This document shows, piece after piece, positions 18,108 through 26,626 of a stretch of DNA of 64,000 bases. The notes under the pieces are model-generated. The model had not been told where the DNA came from. It did no database searches and worked only from the letters and a program-made list of their open reading frames with translations. The translations under genes and the position numbers were made by a program. The DNA is from Nocardia vulneris (GTDB lineage Bacteria > Actinomycetota > Actinomycetes > Mycobacteriales > Mycobacteriaceae): positions 62,001-126,000 of the forward strand of contig NZ_BDCI01000013.1 in the NCBI RefSeq assembly GCF_001613425.1, given 5' to 3'. The stretch's first letter is position 1; every line of letters starts with the position of its first letter.

Positions 18108-19850
18108 GTGACTGCGGTAGAGCCCCAGCCAGTCCAGCAGTTGGAAGCGACTCGGCCGTATCCGGCACGGACCGGGCCGAAGGGTTCTTTTCTCTACAAG
18201 ATGGTCACCACCACCGACCCCAAGGTGCTCGGTGTCATGTACCTGGTGACCGCGATGAGCTTCTTCCTCATCGGTGGTCTGATGGCGCTGATGATGCGCG
18301 CCGAACTGGCCCGCCCCGGTCTGCAGTTCCTCTCGCCCGAGCAGTTCAACCAGCTGTTCACCATGCACGGCACGATCATGCTGCTGTTCTACGCGACCGC
18401 GATCGTGTTCGGCTTCGCGAACATCGTGCTGCCGCTGCAGATCGGCGCCCCCGACGTCGCCTTCCCGCGCCTGAACGCGTTCAGCTACTGGCTGTACCTG
18501 TTCGGCGGCACGATGGCGACCGCGGGCTTCATCACCCCGGGTGGCGCCGCCGACTTCGGCTGGACCGCCTACACCCCGCTCACCGACATCCTGCACTCGC
18601 CGGGCGTCGGCGCGGACCTGTGGATCCTCGGTCTGGCCGTCTCGGGTCTGGGCACGATCCTCGGTGGCGTCAACATGCTGACCACCGTCGTCTGCCTGCG
18701 TGCTCCCGGTATGACCATGTTCCGGTTGCCGATCTTCACCTGGAACATCGCCGTCACCAGCGTGCTTGTCCTGCTTGCCTTCCCGCTGCTCACCGCCGCG
18801 CTGTTCGGCCTGGCCTACGACCGGCACCTCGGCGGCCACATCTACGACCCGGCCACCGGCGGCGTGCTGCTCTACCAGCACCTGTTCTGGTTCTTCGGCC
18901 ACCCCGAGGTGTACATCATCGCGCTGCCGTTCTTCGGCATCGTGTCCGAGATCTTCCCGGTCTTCTCGCGTAAGCCGATCTTCGGTTACACCACCCTGGT
19001 CTACGCGACGCTGGGTATCGCCGCGCTCTCGATCGCGGTGTGGGCGCACCACATGTACGCCACCGGCGCCGTGCTGCTGCCGTACTTCTCGTTCATGACC
19101 TTCCTGATCGCCGTCCCGACCGGTGTGAAGTTCTTCAACTGGATCGGCACCATGTGGCGCGGCCAGCTGACCTTCGAGACACCCATGCTGTGGTCGATCG
19201 GCTTCCTGGTGACCTTCCTCTTCGGCGGTCTGTCCGGCGTCATCCTCGCGTCGCCGCCGCTGGACTTCCACGTCACCGACTCGTACTTCGTGGTCGCGCA
19301 CTTCCACTACGTGCTCTTCGGCACCATCGTGTTCGCCACCTTCGCCGGCATCTACTTCTGGTTCCCGAAGATCACCGGCCGGATGATGGACGAGCGCCTC
19401 GGCAAGTGGCACTTCTGGACCACCTTCGTCGGCTTCCACACCACCTTCCTCGTCCAGCACTGGCTGGGCGCCGAAGGTATGCCGCGCCGCTACGCCGACT
19501 ACCTGCCCAGCGACGGATTCACCACGCTGAACACGATCTCCACCATCGGCGCGTTCATCCTCGGCGCCTCGATGCTGCCGTTCGTGTGGAACGTCTTCAA
19601 GAGCTTCCGCTACGGCGAGGTGGTCACCGTGGACGATCCGTGGGGCTACGGCAACTCGCTGGAGTGGGCCACCACCTGCCCGCCGCCGCGGCACAACTTC
19701 TACGAGCTGCCGCGGATCCGGTCCGAGCGTCCCGCCTTCGAGCTGCACTACCCGCACATGGTCGAGCGGATGCGGGCCGAGGCGCACGTGGGCTGGGGTT
19801 CGGGCAAGCACGCCCACGATGTCCACGAGGGCGCGGTCGCGACCAAGTAG
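18108..19850 (+). CDS. ctaD: Cytochrome c oxidase subunit I (aa3-type)
   Basis: 580-aa heme-copper oxidase subunit I of the respiratory supercomplex, with about twelve membrane helices. Conserved landmarks are FTMHGTIMLLFY (heme a ligand His), LFWFFGHPEVYI (CuB His and the HPEVY motif), VWAHHMYATG (CuB His pair) and VAHFHYVLFG (heme a3/a His). The start is GTG at 18108, preceded by AGGAGG at ideal spacing; in-frame sequence further upstream is not part of the gene. It is followed by a very strong terminator, so it is probably monocistronic. Neighbours fecB and serB match the mycobacterial order. Confidence 0.97.
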   Translation: MTAVEPQPVQQLEATRPYPARTGPKGSFLYKMVTTTDPKVLGVMYLVTAMSFFLIGGLMALMMRAELARPGLQFLSPEQFNQLFTMHGTIMLLFYATAIVFGFANIVLPLQIGAPDVAFPRLNAFSYWLYLFGGTMATAGFITPGGAADFGWTAYTPLTDILHSPGVGADLWILGLAVSGLGTILGGVNMLTTVVCLRAPGMTMFRLPIFTWNIAVTSVLVLLAFPLLTAALFGLAYDRHLGGHIYDPATGGVLLYQHLFWFFGHPEVYIIALPFFGIVSEIFPVFSRKPIFGYTTLVYATLGIAALSIAVWAHHMYATGAVLLPYFSFMTFLIAVPTGVKFFNWIGTMWRGQLTFETPMLWSIGFLVTFLFGGLSGVILASPPLDFHVTDSYFVVAHFHYVLFGTIVFATFAGIYFWFPKITGRMMDERLGKWHFWTTFVGFHTTFLVQHWLGAEGMPRRYADYLPSDGFTTLNTISTIGAFILGASMLPFVWNVFKSFRYGEVVTVDDPWGYGNSLEWATTCPPPRHNFYELPRIRSERPAFELHYPHMVERMRAEAHVGWGSGKHAHDVHEGAVATK

Positions 19851-19867
19851 GCACAAGGATTACGACG

Positions 19868-19907
19868 ACGAGTGTGCACCTGCTGGTGACAGCAGGTGCA
19901 CACTCGT
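19868..19907 (+). terminator. Strong intrinsic terminator of ctaD
   Basis: Perfect 18-bp arms (19868-19885 and 19890-19907) with a GTGA tetraloop, followed by TTCTG. It lies 17 bp after the ctaD stop codon. Confidence 0.9.
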
Positions 19908-20009
19908 TTCTGCGGGAGCTTGCGCTCACCGCAGGGCATCATCGCCCGGAGCGACGTGACAACGAGGTCAAGCACAGCGACGGCGCACCACGACCCTGGA
20001 GCACATCAG

Positions 20010-21227
20010 TTGACCGACACCACCGTTCTCGTCACCGTCACCGGACCCGACCGTCCTGGTGTGACGTCCGTGCTGCTCGCCGCGATGTCCCGGCACCACG
20101 TGGACCTGCTCGACGTCGAGCAGGTGGTGATCCGCGGCCGGCTGACGCTCGGCGTGCTGGTCACCTGCCCGGGTGACGCCGAGTCCCTGCAGGACGAGCT
20201 CGAAGAAGCGATGAACACCGTCGGCATGCACGTCGATGTCGAGGTGGACGCGGAGATCGGCAGGCAGCCGATGTCCACCCACGCGGTGGTGATCCTGGGT
20301 GCCCCGGTCACCGCGCACGCGTTCAGCGCGGTGTCGCGACAGCTCGCCGCGCTCGGCGCGAACATCGACACCATTCGCGGCATCGCCGACTATCCGGTCA
20401 CCGGAATGGAATTGCTGGTCACCGCGACGGATACCGGGGCCGACACCGACTCCCGACTGCGTACCGCGCTGGCCGAGATCGCGGTGGCCGAACAGGTCGA
20501 CGTCGCGGTCGAGCGGGCCGGCCTGGCCCGGCGGGCCAAGCGCCTCATCGTCTTCGACGTCGACTCGACGCTGATCCAGGGCGAGGTGATCGAGATGCTC
20601 GCCGCGCACGCGGGCGTCGAGGAGGAGGTTCGCAAGGTCACCGAATCCGCGATGGCGGGCGAGATCGATTTCGCCGAATCGCTGCGCCAGCGCGTCGCGA
20701 CTCTGGCCGGCCTGGACGAGTCGGTGATCGACGAGGTGGCCGACCGGATCGAGCTGACGCCCGGTGCCCGCACCACCATTCGCACGCTGCGCCGGCTCGG
20801 CTTCCGCTGCGGTGTGGTGTCGGGCGGGTTCCGTCAGGTGATCGAGCCGCTCGCACACGAACTGGAACTGGATTTCGTGCAGGCGAACACCTTGGAGATC
20901 ATCGGCGGCAAGCTCACCGGCCGCGTGGTCGGCGAGATCGTCGACCGGGCCGCCAAGGCGACCGCGCTGCGCAAGTTCGCCGCCGAGGCGGGCGTGCCGA
21001 TGGAACAGACCGTCGCGGTCGGAGACGGCGCCAACGACATCGACATGCTCAATGCCGCGGGACTGGGTGTCGCGTTCAATGCCAAGCCCGCGCTGCGCGA
21101 GGTCGCCGACGCGGCGCTGTCGCATCCCTACCTGGACGCGGTGCTGTACGTCCTCGGTGTCACCCGGCACGAGGTGGAGGCCGCCGACGCCCGGGACGGA
21201 CTGCTCCGGCGCGTGCCGCTGGGCTGA
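20010..21227 (+). CDS. serB: Phosphoserine phosphatase with two ACT domains (SerB2 type)
   Basis: Converts O-phospho-L-serine to L-serine. 405 aa: tandem ACT domains (about 5-80 and 90-165) and a C-terminal HAD phosphatase (about 180-395). HAD motifs are visible: FDVDSTLIQGE (nucleophile Asp in DxDST), VVSGGF (motif II) and VGDGANDIDML (motif IV). It matches M. tuberculosis SerB2 almost end to end. The start is the TTG that opens LTDTTVLVTVTG, chosen because it gives the family length and has GGAG upstream. ACT domains in this family bind amino acids and give feedback control. Confidence 0.95.
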   Translation: MTDTTVLVTVTGPDRPGVTSVLLAAMSRHHVDLLDVEQVVIRGRLTLGVLVTCPGDAESLQDELEEAMNTVGMHVDVEVDAEIGRQPMSTHAVVILGAPVTAHAFSAVSRQLAALGANIDTIRGIADYPVTGMELLVTATDTGADTDSRLRTALAEIAVAEQVDVAVERAGLARRAKRLIVFDVDSTLIQGEVIEMLAAHAGVEEEVRKVTESAMAGEIDFAESLRQRVATLAGLDESVIDEVADRIELTPGARTTIRTLRRLGFRCGVVSGGFRQVIEPLAHELELDFVQANTLEIIGGKLTGRVVGEIVDRAAKATALRKFAAEAGVPMEQTVAVGDGANDIDMLNAAGLGVAFNAKPALREVADAALSHPYLDAVLYVLGVTRHEVEAADARDGLLRRVPLG

Positions 21228-21259
21228 GCGCCGGGTAGCCGGTGTCGATGTCCCGCTCG

Positions 21260-21290
21260 GGTCGGCGTCGTCGGTAGGCTGACGCCGACC
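21260..21290 (+). terminator. Hairpin after serB, abutting the next start codon
   Basis: Perfect 10-bp arms, GGTCGGCGTC (21260-21269) and GACGCCGACC (21281-21290), with an 11-nt loop that contains TAGGCT, a possible -10 element. The right arm ends exactly before the ATG at 21291. It may terminate serB, shape the promoter of the next gene, or both. Confidence 0.5.
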
Positions 21291-21764
21291 ATGATCATCA
21301 GGCGATCGGAGCTTTCGGTGCGCAAGACTCTGCTGGTGCTGTTAGTCGGGCTGTCGGTCGTCGGATGCGGCAAGGACGACGCTGCCGACGCGAAACCGAC
21401 GTCCGCGGCGGCGCCGACGTCCGGCTCCGCGTTCTCGGTGCTGAACGCGACGCAGGAAGCCAACGGGCAGGAGCGTCGGCTCACCATCGGGCAGTCGCTG
21501 GTGCTGACCCTGCCCGCCAATCCGTCCACCGGCTTCTCCTGGCAGATTTCCGGCCTGGACCCGAATGTGGCTCGGGTGCAAGGCGAGCCGACGTTCAAGC
21601 AGGACCCGTCGGTGCCGGTGGCGCCCGGCGCGGGCGGCACGTCGGAGTGGACCTTCGTCGGTGAGGGCGCGGGCGTCACTCAGCTCACGATGGACTACAT
21701 GCGCCCGTGGGAGCAGGGAATCGCACCCGCACAGACGTTTTCGCTGACGATCAAGGTGGAGTGA
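21291..21764 (+). CDS. Chagasin-like (I42) cysteine-protease inhibitor lipoprotein
   Basis: 157-aa predicted lipoprotein. The signal segment (RKTLLVLLVGLSVVGCG) ends in a lipobox with Cys. The mature domain carries the three chagasin loops: LPANPSTGFSW (NPTTG type), APGAGGTSEW (GxG type) and MRPWEQG (RPW). The family inhibits papain-like cysteine proteases, so the protein may protect the cell surface from foreign or host proteases. Start choice is open: ATG 21291 has no Shine-Dalgarno but a -10-like TAGGCT just upstream; GTG 21318 has GGAG at good spacing and gives a compact signal peptide. The stop overlaps the next start by 1 nt (TGATG). Confidence 0.85.
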   Translation: MIIRRSELSVRKTLLVLLVGLSVVGCGKDDAADAKPTSAAAPTSGSAFSVLNATQEANGQERRLTIGQSLVLTLPANPSTGFSWQISGLDPNVARVQGEPTFKQDPSVPVAPGAGGTSEWTFVGEGAGVTQLTMDYMRPWEQGIAPAQTFSLTIKVE

Positions 21765-22570
21765 TGTCGAGCATCCCGGAATGCGCGGCCGGAATCCGGG
21801 ACGAACACGAAAGTCCGGGGCGGGCAGCCGAATTCGACGAGGCAGGCTTCCGCGTCCGGCACGCGGAGCTGGCGGCGGGCTACGGCGGCGCGGGCGACCC
21901 GGACGATCCGGCCCTGGTGCAGGCCATGCAGATCGTGCTGCACCTGCCCAAACAGGACCCGCCGCCGCGCAGCGCGCTGCTCGCCGCGGCCGCCACCGCG
22001 TCGGTGGCGTTGTGCCTGGATGAACGGGTCGGCCCCGGCGGCGAGTGGGCCGAGCGCTACCTGGCCTGGAAGCGCTCGCGCATCCGCAAGGTGAGCAGGC
22101 GAGCCCGCGGCGCCCAGTGGCTCGCCGCGAACGAGGTCGAGGGCGTCACCGCCGAGGTCGACGGGGCGCAGGCGCGCGCGTTCGTCCCCGGACCGGTCGG
22201 CGCGGTCGATCCGCGGATCAAGCGGTTGCAGATCGGTGGCACCGACCTCGAGCACGATGACCCGGGCCCCGCCCCGGCGGAACTGCCGGTGCTGTGGGTG
22301 AATTCGGCGCTCGGCATGACGCTCGGCAAGGCCGCCGCGCAGGTCGGTCATGCCAGCATGTTGCTGGCGGGTGCGCTGACCGTGGCGCAGGCGCGGTGCT
22401 GGGCCGAACGAGAATTTCGTTGTGCCGTCCGGGAAGCCGACGCGCGACAATGGAAAGTGTTGGCGGATGCGGTCGCACACGGGTCGGCAGTGGCCGTGCG
22501 CGACGCCGGGTTCACGGAAGTGGCGCCCGGCTCGATGACAGTGATAGCGGTCCCGGCGCAAGCCGGGTGA
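21764..22570 (+). CDS. Protein with C-terminal PTH2-like (peptidyl-tRNA hydrolase 2) domain
   Basis: 268-aa protein. The N-terminal 150 residues are a helical region typical of actinobacterial members. The C-terminal part holds LGMTLGKAAAQVGHASML, close to the GM-x-GK-x-AAQ-x-HA signature of the PTH2 fold, and ends with SMTVIAVPAQ. PTH2 enzymes release tRNA from peptidyl-tRNA, but these long actinobacterial proteins are not proven to do so. The start ATG overlaps the stop of the chagasin-like gene, so the two are probably co-transcribed. The pairing of a secreted inhibitor with a tRNA-type enzyme has no obvious logic. Confidence 0.7.
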   Translation: MSSIPECAAGIRDEHESPGRAAEFDEAGFRVRHAELAAGYGGAGDPDDPALVQAMQIVLHLPKQDPPPRSALLAAAATASVALCLDERVGPGGEWAERYLAWKRSRIRKVSRRARGAQWLAANEVEGVTAEVDGAQARAFVPGPVGAVDPRIKRLQIGGTDLEHDDPGPAPAELPVLWVNSALGMTLGKAAAQVGHASMLLAGALTVAQARCWAEREFRCAVREADARQWKVLADAVAHGSAVAVRDAGFTEVAPGSMTVIAVPAQAG

Positions 22571-22724
22571 CCGTCCGGAACAGTCGCGAGGGCCGAAGAG
22601 GCTTCGGGCGGGCCGAATCGGGGTATCACTCGAGGACGTTGTGCTCTATCTCGCCGGGCCTGCCGAGCGGAGGCTCGAAGACCCAAGGCAACGCGGCTTT
22701 GTCGACCGAAGGGATGGACCAGCT

Positions 22725-22898
22725 ATGACGACGCTGCTGGTGATTCTCGCCGTCTGGGTGCTGCTGTCGGTTCCACTGGCCTTCCTCGTGGCGCGACTGC
22801 TACACAAGTCGCCCGAGCGGAACGAGCGGCATCCCGGGGCCGAGCACGACGACGACCAGCGGCTACGCGGTCTCTTCGCGCTCGGCCGCAAACGCTGA
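22725..22898 (+). CDS. Small single-pass membrane protein
   Basis: 57-aa protein: MTTLLVILAVWVLLSVPLAF begins one transmembrane segment, followed by a short charged tail rich in Arg, Asp and His (EHDDDQRLRGLFALGRKR). AAGGGA lies upstream of the ATG. The N-out or N-in topology cannot be told, although the basic tail suggests a cytoplasmic C-terminus. Function unknown. Confidence 0.6.
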   Translation: MTTLLVILAVWVLLSVPLAFLVARLLHKSPERNERHPGAEHDDDQRLRGLFALGRKR

Positions 22899-22960
22899 CC
22901 CGGCGACACGCGCCACGCACCCCCGCCCGCGTTGGCCAGTGATCCCATGGGTGGGCCAAG

Positions 22961-23794
22961 ATGGACCGCGTGCCACAACCGGATCCGGATCTGCTCATCG
23001 ATTTCACCGACGTCACTGTTCGTCGTTCGGGCCACACGCTCGTCGGCCCGGTGACCTGGCAGGTCGAGCTCGACGAACGCTGGGTCGTGCTCGGCCCCAA
23101 CGGCGCGGGCAAGACCTCGCTGCTGCGCATGGCGGCCGCCGAGCTGCATCCCACCTCCGGCGTGGCGCATCTGCTCGGCGAAGTGCTCGGCAAGGTCGAC
23201 ATCAGCGAACTGCGCCCGCGGATCGGCCTGTCCTCCGCGGCCGTGGCCGGCCGGGTGCCGCGCGAGGAGAAGGTCAGCGATCTGGTGGTGTCGGCGGGCT
23301 ACGCCGTGCTCGGCCGCTGGCGGGAACGCTACGACGACGTCGACACCGACCGCGCCGTCGACATGCTGGAAAGCCTGGGCGCCGAACACCTTTCCGATCG
23401 CACCTACGGCACCCTGTCCGAAGGGGAGCGCAAGCGGGTGCTCATCGCCCGCGCCCTGATGACCGATCCGGAGCTGCTGTTGCTCGACGAGCCCGCCGCG
23501 GGCCTGGACCTGGGCGGCCGCGAGGAACTGGTGGAACGGCTCGGCGATCTGGCCGCCGATCCGGATGCACCGGCCATCGTGCTGGTCACCCACCATGTCG
23601 AGGAGATCCCGCCCGGCTTCACCCACGGCCTGCTGCTCAACGAGGGCGAGGTGATCGCGCAGGGTTTGCTCACCGACGTGCTCACCTCGGAGAACCTCAG
23701 CGACGCGTTCCGTCAGTCGATCGCGCTCGACCAGGTGGACGGCCGCTACTTCGCCCGGCGCGCCCGCCGGGCCGGAAAGCATCGCACCCGCTGA
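22961..23794 (+). CDS. ABC transporter ATP-binding protein (Rv3041c-like)
   Basis: 277-aa ATPase. Walker A GPNGAGKTSLL (about 46-56), signature LSEGERKRV (about 152), Walker B LLLLDEPAAGLD (about 172) and a switch His (VLVTHHVEE) are all present. No permease or binding protein gene is adjacent, so it may be a soluble regulator or work with a distant permease. Homologues in mycobacteria sit at the same place next to serB2. ATG 22961 or the in-frame GTG 22970 could be the start; neither has a clear ribosome binding site. Confidence 0.88.
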   Translation: MDRVPQPDPDLLIDFTDVTVRRSGHTLVGPVTWQVELDERWVVLGPNGAGKTSLLRMAAAELHPTSGVAHLLGEVLGKVDISELRPRIGLSSAAVAGRVPREEKVSDLVVSAGYAVLGRWRERYDDVDTDRAVDMLESLGAEHLSDRTYGTLSEGERKRVLIARALMTDPELLLLDEPAAGLDLGGREELVERLGDLAADPDAPAIVLVTHHVEEIPPGFTHGLLLNEGEVIAQGLLTDVLTSENLSDAFRQSIALDQVDGRYFARRARRAGKHRTR

Positions 23795-23843
23795 CCGCAC
23801 CTACCCGTGACAGCGCGTACCGCGCGCGGGTTACTGTGCAGGG

Positions 23844-24680
23844 GTGAGTGAGACAAATACCGCGGCCGGCTCTCAGGTTGCCCCGCCGGTCAAGGATGCG
23901 TCGACGGTGCTGCTGGTGCGCGACAGCGCCGCCGGGCCCGAGATCTTCCTGCAGCGCCGGGTCGGCGCGATGGCGTTCGCGGCCGGGATGACCGTGTTCC
24001 CCGGCGGCGGCGTCGATCCCACCGACGGCACCGCCGATATCGCCTGGGCCGGGCCCGAACCCGCGTGGTGGGCCGAGCGATTCGCGACCACCGAATCGCG
24101 GGCCAAGGCGCTGGTCTGCGCCGCGGTGCGGGAGACCTTCGAGGAATGCGGGGTACTGCTCGCCGGTCCGACCGCCGACACGGTGGTCTCCGACACCACC
24201 GGCTACCGCGCGGCGCGCGGCCGGCTGGAACGGCGCGAGCTGTCGCTGGCCGGTTTCCTCGCCGCGGAGAACCTGGTGCTGCGCGCGGATCTGCTTCGGC
24301 CCTGGGCGAATTGGATCACGCCGGTGGTCGAGCCGCGCCGCTACGACACCCGTTTCTTCGTCGCGGTGCTGCCCGCCGGGCAGTTGGCCGACGGCGCCAC
24401 CTCCGAAGCGGCGGAGGTGAATTGGCGTACCGCGGCCGAGGCGCTGCGGCGGTGGCGGGCGGGCACCGACATCCTGCTGCCGCCCACCTGGTCGCAGTTG
24501 CAGGGACTCAGCGAATTCGGCTCCACCGCAGCGATTCTCGCCGCCGAACCGGTGATCGAGCCGATCATGCCGGAGCTGGTGGAACAGGACGGGCGGCGGG
24601 TGCTGAGGTTCCCGGACAACGGGCGCTACCTGACCGATCTGCCGGATCCGAGCAAGCTCAAGGGATCCGTCCGCAAGTGA
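23844..24680 (+). CDS. Nudix hydrolase family protein (Rv3040c-like)
   Basis: 278-aa protein with a Nudix domain from about residue 15 to 215. The helix part of the Nudix box is clear (AAVRETFEECGVLL). The preceding Gly-rich loop (VFPGGGVDPTD) is separated from it by an insertion of about 40 residues, as in the long actinobacterial and eukaryotic Nudix-19-like proteins, some of which act on CoA esters. The GTG start has TACTGT six bases upstream and little leader, suggesting a leaderless message. The neighbouring acyl-CoA gene (echA) fits a role in CoA-ester turnover, but this is inference. Confidence 0.85.
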   Translation: MSETNTAAGSQVAPPVKDASTVLLVRDSAAGPEIFLQRRVGAMAFAAGMTVFPGGGVDPTDGTADIAWAGPEPAWWAERFATTESRAKALVCAAVRETFEECGVLLAGPTADTVVSDTTGYRAARGRLERRELSLAGFLAAENLVLRADLLRPWANWITPVVEPRRYDTRFFVAVLPAGQLADGATSEAAEVNWRTAAEALRRWRAGTDILLPPTWSQLQGLSEFGSTAAILAAEPVIEPIMPELVEQDGRRVLRFPDNGRYLTDLPDPSKLKGSVRK

Positions 24681-24700
24681 GGCCGCGACCGGGCACCCGG

Positions 24701-24706
24701 TAGCGT
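24701..24706 (+). promoter_or_regulatory. -10-like element TAGCGT before echA
   Basis: TAGCGT lies 8 nt upstream of the echA ATG. This spacing is expected for a leaderless or near-leaderless transcript in mycolata, where many promoters need only TANNNT. No Shine-Dalgarno is present. Confidence 0.4.
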
Positions 24707-24714
24707 CTGCTCCC

Positions 24715-25491
24715 ATGGCCGAATTCGTGACCCTGGAGCTGCCGGAGGGTGATGCCGCGCGCCGCGTGGCCGTCCTCCGGATCGACCGCCCGCCGTTGAA
24801 CCTGCTGAACCTGCAGCTGGCGCGCGAACTTTCCGAGGCGGCCGACGCGGTCGCGGCCGACCCGACGGTGGCCGCGGTCATGGTCTACGGCGACGAGCGG
24901 GTGTTCTCGGCGGGCGACGATCTGGCCGAGCTGGCCGTACTGGGCGCAGCTCAGGCGCGGGCGCTGGCCGCGGATCTGCAGGGCCACCTCGGCTGCCTGG
25001 CCCGGCTGCCGCAGCCGACGGTCGCGGCGATCAGCGGCTACGGTCTCGGCGCGGGACTCGAGCTCGCGCTGGGCGCGGATCGGCGGATCATCGGCGACAA
25101 CGTCAAACTCGGCCTGCCGCAGATCAAGGCGGGGCTGATCCCGCTCGCCGGCATCCGGCGGCTCGCGCTGTTGATCGGGCCCGGCCCGGCCAAGGATCTC
25201 GTCTACAGCGGCCGGTTCGTCGAGCCGGCCGAGGCGCTGGCGCTCGGCCTGGTCGACGAGGTGGTGCCGCCCGACGACGTGTACACGGCCGCGTTGCGCT
25301 GGGCCCAGCAGTTCACCGCGGCCCCGGCCCGGGCGCTCGCCGCGGCCAAGGCGGTGTTCGAGGCGGGCCCGCACGGACTGGATCGCGCACAGACCGAATG
25401 GTCTGATCTGTTCACGACCGAGGACCGCCGGATCGGCACCGAGTCCTACCTGGCGAACGGTCCCGGAGCGGCCGCGTTCGTCGGGCGCTGA
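24715..25491 (+). CDS. Enoyl-CoA hydratase/isomerase family protein (EchA17-like)
   Basis: 258-aa crotonase-fold protein, presumably acting on acyl-CoA esters in beta-oxidation. Seen: the oxyanion-hole loop VFSAGDDLAEL (about 61-71), the second oxyanion segment ISGYGLGAGLELAL (about 103-116), and the C-terminal helix GPAKDLVYSGRFVEPAEALA. The canonical catalytic Glu pair is not clearly aligned, so a hydratase activity is not certain. It corresponds in position to M. tuberculosis echA17. The start has no ribosome binding site but a -10-like hexamer just upstream. Confidence 0.9.
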   Translation: MAEFVTLELPEGDAARRVAVLRIDRPPLNLLNLQLARELSEAADAVAADPTVAAVMVYGDERVFSAGDDLAELAVLGAAQARALAADLQGHLGCLARLPQPTVAAISGYGLGAGLELALGADRRIIGDNVKLGLPQIKAGLIPLAGIRRLALLIGPGPAKDLVYSGRFVEPAEALALGLVDEVVPPDDVYTAALRWAQQFTAAPARALAAAKAVFEAGPHGLDRAQTEWSDLFTTEDRRIGTESYLANGPGAAAFVGR

Positions 25492-25634
25492 GGCGTGCAG
25501 CGGCTCGTCGTCGCGGGCGTGCTGAACAGGGGTTTCCGGAAGATCGCCTGATCGGAACAGGTTGCTGTCCGGCCGCCGGTCCGGCGGGCGTCCTGTTGGG
25601 TGGGCCGACGGCAAGATCATCGGTTGACCTTGGG

Positions 25635-25640
25635 TAGGCT
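25635..25640 (+). promoter_or_regulatory. -10-like element TAGGCT before the methyltransferase
   Basis: TAGGCT lies 8 nt before the ATG at 25649, with no Shine-Dalgarno in between. This is consistent with a leaderless promoter. Confidence 0.45.
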
Positions 25641-25648
25641 TGGCTGCC

Positions 25649-26626
25649 ATGACGGTACGCCCTGACGACCCCGCGCCGAACCCGCACGCCACCGAGGCCG
25701 AGGTCGAAGCAGCGCGCAAGGATACGAAGCTCGCCCAGGTCCTCTACCACGACTGGGAAGCCGAGACCTACGACGACAAATGGTCGATCTCCTATGACGA
25801 GCGCTGCATCGAATATGCCCGTGGCCGGTTCGACGCGGCCGTCGGCCCCGCCCCGCTGCCGTACGAGCGCGCCCTCGAGCTGGGCTGCGGTACCGGTTTC
25901 TTCCTGCTGAACCTGATGCAGGGTGGCGTGGCCAAGTCCGGTTCGGTCACCGACCTGTCGCCGGGCATGGTGAAGGTCGCGCTGCGCAACGCGCAGAACC
26001 TCGGCCTCGACGTGGACGGCCGGGTCGCCGACGCCGAAACCATCCCGTACGAGGACGACACCTTCGACCTGGTGTGCGGGCACGCGGTGCTGCACCACAT
26101 CCCGGATGTCGAACTGGCGCTGAAGGAATGCCTGCGCGTGCTCAAGCCGGGCGGGCGCTTCGTGTTCGCCGGCGAGCCGACCACCGCGGGCAACTTCTAC
26201 GCGCGCTGGCTCGGCCGGATCACCTGGAAGGCCACCACCACCGTCACCAAGCTGCCGCAGCTGGCCGGGTGGCGGCGTCCGCAGACCGAGCTCGACGAGT
26301 CCTCGCGGGCCGCGGCGCTCGAGGCGGTCGTCGACCTGCACACGTTCGATCCGAGCGACCTGGAGGGCATGGCGCGCTCGGCCGGTGCGATCGAGGTCAA
26401 GGCGACCACCGAGGAGTTCGCGGCGGCGCTGTGGGGCTGGCCGGTGCGCACCTTCGAGGCGGCCGTGCCGGACGAGAAGCTCACCATGGGCTACCGGATG
26501 GCCATGTACAAGGCGTGGCTGCGGCTGAGCTGGCTGGACGAGAACGTGATGCGTCGTGTGGTGCCCCGCCAGTTCTTCTACAACGCGATGATCACCGGCG
26601 TGAAGCCGCACTCCGCCGCCAAGTAG
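25649..26626 (+). CDS. Class I SAM-dependent methyltransferase (Rv3038c-like)
   Basis: 325-aa protein. The SAM-binding motif I is LELGCGTGFFLLNLM (about 75-89). The acidic post-motif (VADAETIPYEDDTFDLV) and motif IV region (VCGHAVLHHIPDVELALKE) follow. The C-terminal 120 residues form a family-specific domain. It stands at the edge of the locus that matches the mycobacterial methylglucose lipopolysaccharide cluster. Its methyl acceptor is unknown; a sugar O-methyl role is possible by context. The stop overlaps the next GTG start by 1 nt (TAGTG). Confidence 0.88.
   Translation: MTVRPDDPAPNPHATEAEVEAARKDTKLAQVLYHDWEAETYDDKWSISYDERCIEYARGRFDAAVGPAPLPYERALELGCGTGFFLLNLMQGGVAKSGSVTDLSPGMVKVALRNAQNLGLDVDGRVADAETIPYEDDTFDLVCGHAVLHHIPDVELALKECLRVLKPGGRFVFAGEPTTAGNFYARWLGRITWKATTTVTKLPQLAGWRRPQTELDESSRAAALEAVVDLHTFDPSDLEGMARSAGAIEVKATTEEFAAALWGWPVRTFEAAVPDEKLTMGYRMAMYKAWLRLSWLDENVMRRVVPRQFFYNAMITGVKPHSAAK

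Noticed and set aside
18105..19856. 583-codon open frame antisense to ctaD
   Set aside because: Low-complexity Glu/Arg/His-rich translation exactly opposite a highly conserved gene; typical third-position shadow.
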